Both the position numbers and the translations under genes were made by a program. 64,000 nt of DNA from CAZMHJ01 sp046350635 (lineage in GTDB: Bacteria > Patescibacteriota > Saccharimonadia > Saccharimonadales > CAIOMD01), in NCBI GenBank assembly GCA_046350635.1, contig JAXLZY010000001.1:1-64000 (forward strand). The letters run 5' to 3'. The notes below the pieces were generated by a model. It was not told the DNA's origin. It searched no databases and was given only the letters and a program-made list of their open reading frames with translations. Positions 1 through 12,589 of the stretch are shown here, piece after piece (position 1 is the first letter of the stretch; each line of letters starts with the position of its first letter).

Positions 1-84
1 ACACCAATAACTAGCCAATTGTCCATATTTTCTAAAGTCACACCTCTGTTAATAAACATTAACATTGATTGTGGCTTTAGTTCA

Positions 85-3265
<3,181 letters not shown>

Positions 3266-3492
3266 GGTACTAACTAGCTATTGGTGTTTACCAGTAGCTT
3301 ATTAGCCGTTTGTCATTTTCGAAAATATTTTTGATACATACATCCTAAAGAAATTGTATGTATCGTCATGCTCTAAATTGTTAAGTTGCAAACATGAACA
3401 CAGAACACCCTGTTGGTTATCTGGCCAAGTTCACGCGGCTTTTTAAGAATTTTTGCGCGTCTTAAAAAATCGCGTAGACTTGAGCTCCCTTA

Positions 3493-3521
3493 ATACTAGC
3501 AACTTTAGTTTAGGCTGTAAA
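3493..3521 (-). promoter_or_regulatory. Promoter P2 for 23S rRNA
   Basis: On the minus strand a TTTACA -35 box (3516-3521) is separated by 17 bases from a TAGTAT -10 box (3493-3498). It lies about 230 bases upstream of the 23S 5' end and downstream of a second similar promoter, so the large rRNA appears to have its own start sites. Assigned from sequence match only. Confidence 0.6.
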
Positions 3522-3609
3522 GCGTAAAGTGTTGCAGTTTTTTCTACGTTTTTTATCTGTTAGATTTGCCGCTTTGTGGCTTTTCACCTCCCAAAAAGAC
3601 AGCTCGTCT

Positions 3610-3638
3610 ATATTAGCAAATTTTACAGGGGTTGTAAA
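3610..3638 (-). promoter_or_regulatory. Promoter P1 for 23S rRNA
   Basis: TTTACA (3633-3638) and TAATAT (3610-3615) on the minus strand are spaced by exactly 17 bases. The promoter begins just after the stop codon of the zinc-ribbon gene that ends at 3647. Together with P2 it gives the tandem arrangement usual for rRNA genes. The leader between 3265 and 3600 has no gene; it holds these promoters and probable 23S processing sequence. Confidence 0.6.
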
Positions 3639-3646
3639 GGGTTAGA

Positions 3647-3934
3647 CTACGCTTTGACTATTTTCTTTGCAATTGCACCGGCAAAAAGACGGTATGCTGG
3701 GCGTTTCTCTTTTTCATAGATGAAATAGAGGCCTAGTTCTTTACCGCAATGTGAGCAAGATAGAAATTTACCATCTTGTTTTTCGGTCATTCTATCTAAG
3801 TATAACCTCTTGAGTATTCCGGGGCCGTCTTTCTGATATCTTGTGACAAATCCACCACAAGAAGCACAGCTAAGCTCTAGCATACGCGAGTAGCCGCCCC
3901 TGCTCTTTTTATATTTGTCGTTGGTGAAAGTCAT
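3647..3934 (-). CDS. Small zinc-ribbon protein, function unknown
   Basis: A 95-residue basic protein with two CxxC knuckles: CASC near residues 24-27 and CSHC near residues 59-62. This spacing suggests one four-cysteine zinc ribbon of the kind found in small ribosome- or nucleic-acid-associated proteins. The tail is rich in Lys and Arg and ends in a short amphipathic stretch. No enzyme motif is visible. It lies in the insertion between tRNA-Ala and 23S, downstream of the 79-residue gene ending at 3950 and immediately upstream of the 23S promoters, so it could be read from the same transcript. A function in ribosome biology would fit the position, but that is inference only. Confidence 0.7.
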   Translation of the reverse strand: MTFTNDKYKKSRGGYSRMLELSCASCGGFVTRYQKDGPGILKRLYLDRMTEKQDGKFLSCSHCGKELGLYFIYEKEKRPAYRLFAGAIAKKIVKA

Positions 3935-3949
3935 ACTCTTGCAGAGAAT

Positions 3950-4189
3950 CTAGAGATCTTCTTCTACCTGAAGACGGATTGGCTCATTTCCCATTCCAAT
4001 GGTATCGAGTCTCGCAAGGCCATAGAGGACTTCATCTTCATGAAATCCCTTTTTTCCAACTGCTCCTAATAGACCATCCAGCGATAAACCTTCAGGATAA
4101 ACAGTAAGTACGTCTCTGATTGCTTGCTCGGTATCCACTAATAGATTTTCGCGCGAAACTGCATCTAATTCTTCAAATCGTGTGGTCAT
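3950..4189 (-). CDS. Small acidic protein, possible winged-helix fold, unknown
   Basis: A 79-residue acidic protein. The start at 4189 is chosen because AAGGAG lies 9 bases upstream on the minus strand; a longer frame back to 4270 would run through the tRNA-Ala-derived repeat and is not credible. Predicted helices in the middle (VDTEQAIRDVL, LSLDGLLGAV, EDEVLYGLARL) followed by a short terminal strand resemble a small winged-helix module, but no family could be recognised. It is bounded upstream by the tRNA-Ala 3'-end copy at 4235-4275 and followed by the zinc-ribbon gene after 15 bases, so the two form a likely pair. Confidence 0.65.
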   Translation of the reverse strand: MTTRFEELDAVSRENLLVDTEQAIRDVLTVYPEGLSLDGLLGAVGKKGFHEDEVLYGLARLDTIGMGNEPIRLQVEEDL

Positions 4190-4234
4190 ACATCTAGGCT
4201 CCTTAGTAAGGTGAGTATATATCTTTGAGGTATT

Positions 4235-4275
4235 TGGAGCAACGGGAATTCGACCTTTGCGCCAAAACAAAAACC
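4235..4275 (-). repeat. Truncated tRNA-Ala tail element (copy 3)
   Basis: On the minus strand this reads as the last part of the tRNA-tail element (the TTTTGG/GCGCAAAGG motif, 4256-4275) joined to a copy of the tRNA-Ala T-arm and acceptor end through CCA (4235-4255). The copy has lost one T of the T-loop, as has the copy at 5060. The left two thirds of the element are missing and the cupin gene begins 18 bases beyond. It marks one boundary of a single-gene segment. Confidence 0.8.
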
Positions 4276-4293
4276 GTTTGCTACTATAGGCAT

Positions 4294-4659
4294 ATGAAAG
4301 AAATCAAATTATCAGACTGCACCTTCGAACAACGTGACGGTTACGAACGGGCCGTTTTATTATCAAATGAAGATTTTAAATCTAATACAAAAATACAGCT
4401 AATGAGGTTAGCAGCAGGTCAAAGTATACGACCTCATCATCATGAGTTTCGTACCGAGTGCTTTAGAATCGTATCTGGCGAAGGCCAGATAAAAATAAAT
4501 GGCAGAGTTGTAGCAAGTTCAAGCGATAACATAGTCCTTTGCGAAGTTGGAGATGTGCATGAATTTATTAACACATCAGAGACCAAACCTTTCACATTCT
4601 TAGTAGTCCGAACAAACGACATTGGTAACGAAGATATGATTTGGGAAGATTTGAGCTAA
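4294..4659 (+). CDS. Cupin-domain protein
   Basis: A 121-residue protein with a single conserved-barrel cupin fold. The metal-binding motif 1 is visible as RPHHHEFRTE followed by FRIVSGEGQIKING, and motif 2 as GDVHEF with the second histidine. Single-domain cupins of this size include sugar-binding, isomerase and dioxygenase-like proteins; the substrate cannot be told. The start at 4294 is preceded by TACTAT at 4282-4287, only 6 bases from the ATG, and there is no ribosome-binding site, so the mRNA is probably leaderless. It is on the plus strand, opposite to the rRNA genes, and lies exactly between two tRNA-Ala 3'-end copies (4235-4275 and 4660-4687), the second starting right after its stop codon. 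It therefore looks like an acquired cassette. Confidence 0.85.
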   Translation: MKEIKLSDCTFEQRDGYERAVLLSNEDFKSNTKIQLMRLAAGQSIRPHHHEFRTECFRIVSGEGQIKINGRVVASSSDNIVLCEVGDVHEFINTSETKPFTFLVVRTNDIGNEDMIWEDLS

Positions 4660-4687
4660 AACGGGGATTCGACCTGCTTTCAGCAGG
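4660..4687 (-). repeat. Partial tRNA-Ala tail element (copy 2)
   Basis: On the minus strand a short hairpin (4673-4687, CCTGC stem with GCAGG) runs into a copy of the tRNA-Ala T-arm 3' side (4660-4674). It abuts the stop codon of the cupin gene. The acceptor end is cut short compared with the other copies. The single-T deletion in the T-loop is shared with copies 1 and 3. Confidence 0.7.
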
Positions 4688-4721
4688 CCAGTCGCAACAT
4701 CTTTGCAAACCGCTTATCAGG

Positions 4722-5009
4722 CTATGATGCTATTGGTGTTACTTCGCTTGTCGTAGTATCAATACTAATCATTCCTGCGTCTCTGGTGTGATAAAGGATT
4801 AACGCAGCCCTTGTTTCATCTGAAGCAACATCATCAATCATCGCATCTACGCAATCACCAAATGATGCGCTACCGCCTTTATCTTCAAGAATTCGTAGAA
4901 CACCGCCACCTAGAACTTCAACCGCCTTTATCTTGGCCTCGTGATTATCGTGCTTCACATCAATTAGTGCAAATTCGTGTACACAATATGAATTAGAGTT
5001 AGTGGACAT
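4722..5009 (-). CDS. Small hypothetical protein
   Basis: A 95-residue acidic protein, not recognised. A GGAGG ribosome-binding site sits 6 bases before the start on the minus strand, which supports it as a real gene. The middle contains helical segments (FGDCVDAMIDDVAS, DETRAALILYHTRDAG) followed by a predicted strand, compatible with a small winged-helix or DNA-binding fold, but this is a guess. It is the only gene between the tRNA-tail copies at 4660-4687 and 5060-5168 and is in the same direction as the rRNA genes. Confidence 0.7.
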   Translation of the reverse strand: MSTNSNSYCVHEFALIDVKHDNHEAKIKAVEVLGGGVLRILEDKGGSASFGDCVDAMIDDVASDETRAALILYHTRDAGMISIDTTTSEVTPIAS

Positions 5010-5059
5010 TTCTACCTCCGTTTAGAACTTTATTTTAGCATATTGGATTTCCATAATAT

Positions 5060-5168
5060 GAGCAACGGGGATTCGACCTTTGCGCCAAAACAAATATAGT
5101 TTTGGCAAGCAAACCCCTTACGGGGCTAAAGGGCGGCCAATGCCCACTGGGCATTGTCGTTCGAATCC
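5060..5168 (-). repeat. tRNA-tail hairpin element after tRNA-Ala (copy 1)
   Basis: This is the most complete element of the tRNA-Ala series. Reading the minus strand it starts with GGATTCGAACG (5158-5168), which is the inverted T-arm of tRNA-Ala. It then has three hairpins: 5138-5156 (8-bp stem, 3-nt loop), 5114-5125 (CCCC/GGGG) and 5084-5106 (GCCAAAAC/GTTTTGGC). It ends in a direct copy of the tRNA-Ala T-arm and acceptor strand (5060-5077). The core is nearly the same as the element after tRNA-Arg at 39608-39722, with compensatory changes in the first hairpin. No protein is encoded. Confidence 0.85.
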
Positions 5169-5183
5169 TTCCGTTTAACCCAG

Positions 5184-5229
5184 ACCAAAGAAAAAGCCCA
5201 CATCTTACGACGTGGACTTTTTCTTTGGT
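5184..5229 (-). terminator. Bidirectional terminator hairpin after tRNA-Ala
   Basis: A long inverted repeat, ACCAAAGAAAAAG on one arm and CTTTTTCTTTGGT on the other, with a CCCAC/GTGG inner stem. It begins in the encoded CCA end of tRNA-Ala. It would end the 16S/tRNA transcript before the inserted genes, or act as a processing stem. Confidence 0.65.
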
Positions 5230-5302
5230 GGAGCAACGGGGATTCGAACCCCGGACCCCCTGCTTGCAAAGCAGGTGCTCTAGCCAGCTGAGCTATTGCC
5301 CC
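5226..5302 (-). tRNA. tRNA-Ala (TGC)
   Basis: The cloverleaf is complete on the minus strand: acceptor GGGGCAA paired with TTGCTCC, D-arm, anticodon stem CCTGC/GCAGG with loop TTTGCAA giving TGC, T-arm CCGGGGTTCGAATCCCC, discriminator A and encoded CCA. It follows tRNA-Ile by 39 bases, the usual order in a 16S-23S spacer. Its 3' end is the parent of the partial copies at 5060, 4660 and 4235. Confidence 0.98.
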
Positions 5303-5341
5303 ATAACCGTTACATTATAACGTGGCATTTAAAAATGTACA

Positions 5342-5418
5342 TGGTGGGCGACGGAGGACTTGAACCACCGACCTCGTCATTATCAGTGACGCGCTCTAAC
5401 CAGCTGAGCTAGTCGCCC
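5342..5418 (-). tRNA. tRNA-Ile (GAT)
   Basis: The cloverleaf is complete on the minus strand: acceptor GGGCGAC/GTCGCCC, anticodon loop CTGATAA giving GAT, T-arm GGTGGTTCAAGTCCTCC, discriminator A and encoded CCA. It lies downstream of 16S and upstream of tRNA-Ala. A degraded copy of its 5' end and D-arm is present just upstream at 5460-5545. Confidence 0.98.
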
Positions 5419-5459
5419 ATAAATGTAACCATCTATGTAATATAGTAACCCTAGTTGTA

Positions 5460-5545
5460 ATGTACGTACTCTAGCTGGTTATAGCGCTCGCGCTATTAAT
5501 TATTTTGCGGCTACCCGCGCCAGCTGAGCTAGTTGCCCTCATATG
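5460..5545 (-). repeat. Fragment of tRNA-Ile 5' half with inverted D-arm copy
   Basis: On the minus strand a copy of the tRNA-Ile 5' end (acceptor strand and D-arm up to CAGCTGG, about 5522-5541) is followed by AT-rich sequence and then an inverted, slightly diverged copy of the D-arm region (about 5470-5495). It is not a working tRNA because the anticodon and T-arms are absent. It resembles the tail elements but uses the 5' half of the tRNA. Confidence 0.6.
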
Positions 5546-5606
5546 AGCAGTAAAATCTTAGCAGTATTTATTCTCTTATAAAAGTGCTGCGTATGCAACA
5601 TCTATA

Positions 5607-5648
5607 CAAAAAGGGCGCCTCCTGGCTTAAACAAGAAGCGCCCTTTTG
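5607..5648 (-). terminator. Terminator-like hairpin after 16S
   Basis: AAAAGGGCGC and GCGCCCTTTTT form a 10-bp stem on the minus strand ending in a T run, 160 bases past the 16S 3' end and before tRNA-Ile. It could stop part of the transcription after 16S or be a processing stem. No clear new promoter for the two tRNAs was found between it and 5418. Confidence 0.5.
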
Positions 5649-5808
5649 TAAAGAAGCGTTAAATACTGAATAGTGCGCGTCAACAGGTTTAAAGTTATCT
5701 GCCACCCTTTTAGAGGTGGAAAGTAGCAATTAACTTTAAGTTTGCTACCAGATCGACCATCCTCTGCTATGGTTCGAAAACGCATAACAGGGATTGGTTT
5801 CTCCCTAG

Positions 5809-7281
<1,473 letters not shown>

Positions 7282-7434
7282 AGAGTAGATCTAAAATCTA
7301 CAAAATTTCGCTGACATATTCGAAATTACTAAGTAATTATCTAATCAACATTGACGTTGACGCTGCACTATTCAATTTTTAACGTCCATTTTTTTGGCCA
7401 CTCTAATAGAGGCACCTCAAAAGCAACAGATGTA

Positions 7435-7463
7435 ATCATACTCTAAATATAGATTCGGGTCAA
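7435..7463 (-). promoter_or_regulatory. Promoter of 16S rRNA
   Basis: On the minus strand TTGACC (7458-7463) and TATGAT (7435-7440) are spaced by 17 bases, about 150 bases before the 16S 5' end. This is the expected place for an rRNA promoter. The start of the leader after it has no gene. Confidence 0.7.
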
Positions 7464-7499
7464 CCCTAAAATCGGCAATTTATGTTGTAACAAAAGCTA

Positions 7500-7922
7500 C
7501 TAAAAAGCGGCTAGTGTTATAAGGCCAACAGCCACGCCAACAAGCCCGCCAACAACCACTTCAACAGGGGTGTGGCCACGGGCTTTATCGAGTTTTGTTG
7601 TCAGCTTGTGCTTGCTTGCTTTGGCCAGTTCGTTAATTGCAACTGTTTGCTCACCGGTCGTACGGCGTACGCCCATGGCGTCATATATAACGACCGCAGC
7701 AAAGGTTGCGGCTACCGCAAAGATAGCACTATCAAAGCCCAAGTTAACGCCAATAACGGTTGCGAGCGCCACAGTTAACGCCGTGTGTGAACTGGGCATA
7801 CCGCCCGACTGTACCACCTCGCCCCACTGTAAGCCTTGTCGGCGCATCGAAAAGATAAACTTAAGCGACTGCGCTACGACCCAGCCAAGGAGCGGGGCTA
7901 TGAGGTATTGGTACTTTTGCAT
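7500..7922 (-). CDS. Divergent PAP2 / DUF212 family membrane protein
   Basis: A 140-residue integral membrane protein of the DUF212 (YuiD-like, acid phosphatase/haloperoxidase-related) family. The signature SGGMPSSHTA near residues 39-48 corresponds to the PAP2 motif 2, and YDAMGVRR with a later GHTPVEVVVG segment corresponds to the other conserved motifs. About four membrane segments are visible. Members probably act on lipid phosphates such as undecaprenyl pyrophosphate, but no activity is proven for the family. It starts 3 bases after the gyrA stop codon, so it is the last gene of the gyrB-gyrA transcript. The next feature downstream is the 16S promoter. Confidence 0.88.
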   Translation of the reverse strand: MQKYQYLIAPLLGWVVAQSLKFIFSMRRQGLQWGEVVQSGGMPSSHTALTVALATVIGVNLGFDSAIFAVAATFAAVVIYDAMGVRRTTGEQTVAINELAKASKHKLTTKLDKARGHTPVEVVVGGLVGVAVGLITLAAF

Positions 7923-7925
7923 TTA

Positions 7926-10445
7926 CTATTCCGTATCTGGTTCAGACGATTCTTCGTCTTCAGTTATACTATCGCGCACGAGTGCTAATGATGCAACTGT
8001 ATCACCGTCGTTAAGGCGCATAATGCGCACACCCTGGGTAGCACGGCCGAGTTCTGGAATATCCTTAAGACCCAAGCGAATCGTCTGGCCATTAGTAGAG
8101 ATGATAATCACCTCGTTAGCTTCTTCGGTTAAGGTTGCAACACCCATAAGCTTGCCTGTCTTGGTGTTTACAACCGCAGAACGGATACCGACACCACCAC
8201 GAGCGTGTGGCGTAAACTGAGCCACCTTGGTGCGCTTACCGTAACCAAGTTCACTAATCACAAAGATGCTTGAATTGTCTTCGACAAGATCCATGCCAAT
8301 CACTTGGTCACCAGCACGTAAGCGGATACCGCGAACACCGCGACTGACACGACCCATTGGGCGGACATCTTTTTCGTGGAAGCGTATCGCCTGACCCATT
8401 TGGGTAGAAATAACGACTTCGTTGTCGCCATTGCTAAAGCGAATCCACTTAAGCTCGTCACCGTCGTCTAGGTTAATCGCAATCAGGCCCGAACCACGAA
8501 CGTTCTTATACTGCTCATAGGCGGTCTTCTTAACGACACCACGGTAGGTACACATAAATAGGTAGCCGCTTTCTTCGCTACGGCCAACCCTAATTACCGA
8601 ACTTACCTTCTCTTCTGGTTGTAGCTGCAGCAGGTTCACAATCGCGACACCCTTAGCATTCAAGCCAGTTGTTGGGACTTCATAAGCCTTTAGTCGGAAG
8701 ACGCGACCACGGTTCGTAAAGAACAATAGGTAGTCGTGCGTACTAGCCATTACAACATGTTCAATCAAATCTTCTTCGCGCGTGGCCATACCACGGCGAC
8801 CCTTGCCACCACGGTTTTGCTTCTTATATTCAGCTTCTGGGCTGCGCTTGATGTAGTTAGCTGATGTAAGCGTAACAACAACCTGTTCGTCAGGAATTAA
8901 CTCTTCGTCGCTGAATTTACCAAGTTCGTTCGGGATAACCTTGGTACGTCGGTCATCACCATACTTATCACGCAGTTCTTTAAGCTCTTCTTTAATGATG
9001 CCCAAAATACGTTGCTCATCAGCCAAAATTGCTTTAAGTTCGGCAATTAGCTTACGGAGTTCCGCCAGTTCTTCTTCAATCTTCTTACGCTCAAGACCTG
9101 CCAACGCACGAAGTTGCATAGCCAAAATAGCCTTTGCCTGGATTTCGCTTAACTTAAAGCGCTCCATTAGGTTCTTTTGAGCTTCGTCGGTGGTTTCGCT
9201 ACCACGAATGATGCTAATAACTTCATCGATGTGGTCGAGCGCAATGGTCAAACCTTCTAAGATATGGGCGCGAGCTTCTGCCTTACGGAGTTCGTATTCT
9301 GTACGGCGACGAACCACAATCTGACGGTGCTTAATATATTCCTGCAAAATGTCGGTTAAACCGAGTACTCGTGGCTGAATACCATCGATAAGTGCCAACA
9401 TATTAAAGTGAAACGACGTCTGCAACGGTGTTAGCTTGTACAACTGGTTCAATATCTTCTTAGGGTAGGCATCTTTTTTAAGGTCTACCACAATCTTTAC
9501 CGCACCACGAGCACTTTCGTCGCGAAGGTCAGAAATACCAAGTAGCTTCTTATCTTTTACAAGGTCAGCAATCTTTTCGAGCAAGCTCGCCTTATTAAGA
9601 CCGTAAGGGATTTCGCTGATAACAATACGGTGAGTGCCCTTTTTACTGCGCTCTTCGATATCAGCAACACCACGCACGACAATACCACCACGGCCGGTTG
9701 CATACGCAGTGCGCAAGCTGTCACGACCAAAGATAATACCACCGGTTGGGAAGTCAGGACCCTTTACGTACTCTAGTAAATCGTCGAGTGTTGCATCTGG
9801 GTGATCAATCAAATGGGTTGTGGCATCGATAATTTCGGTAATGTTATGCGGTGGGATAGACGTCGCCATACCAACTGCAATACCAATTTGCCCATTCAAA
9901 AGAAGGTTCGGAAGCTTAGCAGGTAGAACCACTGGCTCTTGCAAACGGCCATCGTAGTTATCCCTAAAATCAATGGTTTCTTTATCGATATCACCGAGCA
10001 TTTCGTCTGCTGGACGCGTCATGCGTGCTTCGGTATAACGCATAGCAGCTGGTGGGTCACCATCCATTGAACCAAAGTTACCCTGGCCGTCAATCAGTGG
10101 GTAGCGTAATGACCAGTCTTGAGCCAAACGAACCATAGAATCGTAAATTGCACTGTCACCGTGAGGGTGAAAATCACCCATCACCGCACCAACAACCGTT
10201 GCACTCTTACGGTGCTTTTGGCCGGCACGCAAACCATCACGGTTCATCGTATATAAGATGCGGCGGTGTACAGGCTTAAGACCGTCACGTACATCTGGCA
10301 AGGCACGGTCAATAATCACACTCATCGAATAGCGTAAAAAGCTATCTTCCATGATGTTTTCAACAGTGCGGAGCTCAAGCGACTTTGAGTGGGTTTGTGC
10401 GTCTAGAATTTCGCCTTCAATAGGGTTTTTTACTTCTTCGTCCAT
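7926..10445 (-). CDS. gyrA: DNA gyrase subunit A
   Basis: An 839-residue type IIA topoisomerase subunit that cuts and rejoins DNA with GyrB to introduce negative supercoils. The N-terminal winged-helix/tower domain has the catalytic tyrosine at about residue 137 (AAMRYTEARM). The quinolone-resistance region HPHGDSAIYD carries the normal Ser and Asp. The C-terminal six-bladed pinwheel includes a GyrA-box, QNRGGKGRRG, near residue 560, which supports gyrase rather than topoisomerase IV. The length is usual. It follows gyrB by 3 bases and so is cotranscribed from the promoter at 12458-12486. Confidence 0.98.
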   Translation of the reverse strand: MDEEVKNPIEGEILDAQTHSKSLELRTVENIMEDSFLRYSMSVIIDRALPDVRDGLKPVHRRILYTMNRDGLRAGQKHRKSATVVGAVMGDFHPHGDSAIYDSMVRLAQDWSLRYPLIDGQGNFGSMDGDPPAAMRYTEARMTRPADEMLGDIDKETIDFRDNYDGRLQEPVVLPAKLPNLLLNGQIGIAVGMATSIPPHNITEIIDATTHLIDHPDATLDDLLEYVKGPDFPTGGIIFGRDSLRTAYATGRGGIVVRGVADIEERSKKGTHRIVISEIPYGLNKASLLEKIADLVKDKKLLGISDLRDESARGAVKIVVDLKKDAYPKKILNQLYKLTPLQTSFHFNMLALIDGIQPRVLGLTDILQEYIKHRQIVVRRRTEYELRKAEARAHILEGLTIALDHIDEVISIIRGSETTDEAQKNLMERFKLSEIQAKAILAMQLRALAGLERKKIEEELAELRKLIAELKAILADEQRILGIIKEELKELRDKYGDDRRTKVIPNELGKFSDEELIPDEQVVVTLTSANYIKRSPEAEYKKQNRGGKGRRGMATREEDLIEHVVMASTHDYLLFFTNRGRVFRLKAYEVPTTGLNAKGVAIVNLLQLQPEEKVSSVIRVGRSEESGYLFMCTYRGVVKKTAYEQYKNVRGSGLIAINLDDGDELKWIRFSNGDNEVVISTQMGQAIRFHEKDVRPMGRVSRGVRGIRLRAGDQVIGMDLVEDNSSIFVISELGYGKRTKVAQFTPHARGGVGIRSAVVNTKTGKLMGVATLTEEANEVIIISTNGQTIRLGLKDIPELGRATQGVRIMRLNDGDTVASLALVRDSITEDEESSEPDTE

Positions 10446-10448
10446 AGT

Positions 10449-12422
10449 TTAAAAATCCAAATCATCATGCTTAATAAACTTTGCGCGCGACTGAATAAAG
10501 TTCTTGCGCAGCTCGACCTCATCACCCATTAACTTGGTAAAGATTGCATCGGCCTTTTCGGCATCTTCAACCTTTACACTAATGAGTACACGGTGTTCTG
10601 GATTCATGGTTGTATTCCAAAGCTGGTCTGCATCCATTTCACCGAGACCTTTAAATCGCGAGATGGTTACACCTGCCTGCTTCAAGATGTCATCTGATTC
10701 GTCAACGGCAACACCCTTTTCTTTACGCTCGGCAATAACTTCGTTGATAACTCGGCTACGCTCGTCTTCGTCGTAGGCGTAAATCTTCTTTTTGCCGTAG
10801 TTAATGCTATACAGCGGTGGTTTTGCCAAGTACACATGACCACCATCAATCAATGGGCGCATATACCTAAAGAAGAACGTCAAAAGTAATGTGCTAATGT
10901 GCGAACCGTCAACGTCGGCATCGGTCATGATAATAATGCGGTGATAACGGAGGCCATCAAGGCTAAACTGTTCGTCGATACCAACACCAAGTGCCTTAAT
11001 AAGGCTTACAATTTCGTTGTTAGCAAGCATTTTATCAAGTCGTGCACGCTCAACGTTCAACACCTTACCACGCAGTGGCAAGATAGCTTGCGTCTTGCTG
11101 TCGCGGCCACTTTTAGCAGAGCCACCAGCCGAGTCACCCTCTACAAGGTAGATTTCTGAAGCTGCAGGATCTTTGCTTGAACAGTCGGCGAGCTTTCCAG
11201 GCATACTTGCGCCATCGAGCACACCTTTGCGAATGATGCTATCGCGAGCAGCGCGGGCAGCTTTGCGAGCGCGTGATGCAAGCAAGGCCTTACCAATAAT
11301 GCCCTTAGCAACATTTGGATTCTCTTCTAGATAATAAGCAAAGTATTCTGACATTACCTTATCTACATACCCACGAATCTCTGGGTTACCAAGCTTATTC
11401 TTGGTCTGGCCTTCAAACTGAGGGTCTGGAATCTTAACCAAAATAACAGCGGTCAAACCTTCACGACAGTCTTCGCCGGTAAGATTTTCTTCTTTTTCTT
11501 TTAAGAGTCCGTTTTTACGGGCGTAGTCATTTACGACACGTGTTAACGCAGTTCTAAATCCAACTAAGTGAGTACCACCATCTGGGTTAAAGACGTTGTT
11601 AGCAAATGCTTTAACGGTTTCGTTGAAGCTGTCGTTGTATTGAATAGCCACTTCAACCATGACGTCTTCAATCTGTTTTTCAACATAAAAGACTTTATCG
11701 CCAACAACATCTTTGCCAATGTTGAGGTGTCGAACGTAGCTTTGAATACCACCTTCAAAATAAAAACTATAATCATCACCAGTGCGTTCGTCATAAACGG
11801 TAGTCTTAACACCTTTTGTGAGATAAGCCTGGTGCCTTAGGTAGTCAACAACCCACTCGTATTCAAGTGTGGTGACTTGGAAAATCTGGTCATCTGGCCA
11901 GAAAGAGATAGTCGTACCAGTGTGATCAGTTTTACCAACTACCTCAAGTTCTGATGTTGGCACGCCACGCTCATAAGTTTGACGATAAATTTTACCGTCT
12001 TTATGAACATCTGCGATTAGTTTCTTTGATAGCGCATTAACCACGCTAATACCAACACCGTGCAAACCGCTCGATACCTTATAGCCACCGCCACCAAACT
12101 TACCACCGGCGTGCAGTATTGTCAGCACCGTTTCAAGCGTGCTTTTACCCGTCTTTGGGTGAACGTCTACTGGAATACCACGTCCGTTGTCGGTAATTGT
12201 GACACCACCGTCTTCGAGCATGCGTACGGTAACCGCATCGGCTTCGCCAGCAATGGCTTCGTCGATTGAGTTATCGGCAATTTCCTTAATTAAATGATGA
12301 AGTCCATCGCGACCAGTACCACCAATGTACATTCCCGGACGTTTACGGACAGGCTCGAGCCCCTCGAGCACCTGAATCTGGTCAGCATCATAGCTGGCTG
12401 AAGTGTCTTTTTGTTTAGCCAT
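10449..12422 (-). CDS. gyrB: DNA gyrase subunit B
   Basis: A 657-residue ATPase subunit of gyrase. The GHKL ATP-binding domain shows EIADNSIDEA and DNGRGIPVD near residues 46-82 and GLHGVG near 119. The transducer follows, and then the TOPRIM domain with EGDSAGG near 430 and DADVDGSHI near 500, the metal-binding acidic residues. The C-terminal stretch before FIQSRAKFI is typical. It lacks the long insert of proteobacterial GyrB. GAGGG is found close before the ATG. It is the first gene of the gyrB-gyrA-DUF212 operon. Confidence 0.98.
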   Translation of the reverse strand: MAKQKDTSASYDADQIQVLEGLEPVRKRPGMYIGGTGRDGLHHLIKEIADNSIDEAIAGEADAVTVRMLEDGGVTITDNGRGIPVDVHPKTGKSTLETVLTILHAGGKFGGGGYKVSSGLHGVGISVVNALSKKLIADVHKDGKIYRQTYERGVPTSELEVVGKTDHTGTTISFWPDDQIFQVTTLEYEWVVDYLRHQAYLTKGVKTTVYDERTGDDYSFYFEGGIQSYVRHLNIGKDVVGDKVFYVEKQIEDVMVEVAIQYNDSFNETVKAFANNVFNPDGGTHLVGFRTALTRVVNDYARKNGLLKEKEENLTGEDCREGLTAVILVKIPDPQFEGQTKNKLGNPEIRGYVDKVMSEYFAYYLEENPNVAKGIIGKALLASRARKAARAARDSIIRKGVLDGASMPGKLADCSSKDPAASEIYLVEGDSAGGSAKSGRDSKTQAILPLRGKVLNVERARLDKMLANNEIVSLIKALGVGIDEQFSLDGLRYHRIIIMTDADVDGSHISTLLLTFFFRYMRPLIDGGHVYLAKPPLYSINYGKKKIYAYDEDERSRVINEVIAERKEKGVAVDESDDILKQAGVTISRFKGLGEMDADQLWNTTMNPEHRVLISVKVEDAEKADAIFTKLMGDEVELRKNFIQSRAKFIKHDDLDF

Positions 12423-12457
12423 ACCCTCTACAACTCTTATATTTTAATGCTCCAACT

Positions 12458-12486
12458 ATTATAGGTGTTATCCCCTAATTACACAA
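12458..12486 (-). promoter_or_regulatory. Promoter of gyrB-gyrA
   Basis: TTGTGT (12481-12486) and a consensus TATAAT (12458-12463) on the minus strand are spaced by 17 bases, 36 bases before the gyrB start. Confidence 0.65.
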
Positions 12487-12501
12487 CCATAAGCTACTTG
12501 A

Positions 12502-12530
12502 TTGATTGCATAAAAATATGGTTCAATGAT
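12502..12530 (+). promoter_or_regulatory. Promoter of LPxTG surface protein gene
   Basis: TTGATT (12502-12507) and AATGAT (12525-12530) are spaced by 17 bases on the plus strand, divergent from the gyrB promoter and 60 bases before the surface-protein start. Confidence 0.5.
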
Positions 12531-12589
12531 TTCAGAGGTTTTTGTACCTATTTATAAACATAAAAAACAGAGAGCGGCCAAACAGCGCC

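Noticed and set aside
1..84. Possible 5S rRNA after 23S
   Set aside because: No 5S consensus is visible; the stretch is AT-rich spacer with a possible processing stem.
5102..5320. 72-codon plus-strand frame over tRNA-Ala and its tail element
   Set aside because: It is made of tRNA and repeat sequence; the same spurious frame type occurs over tRNA-Arg and tRNA-Pro.
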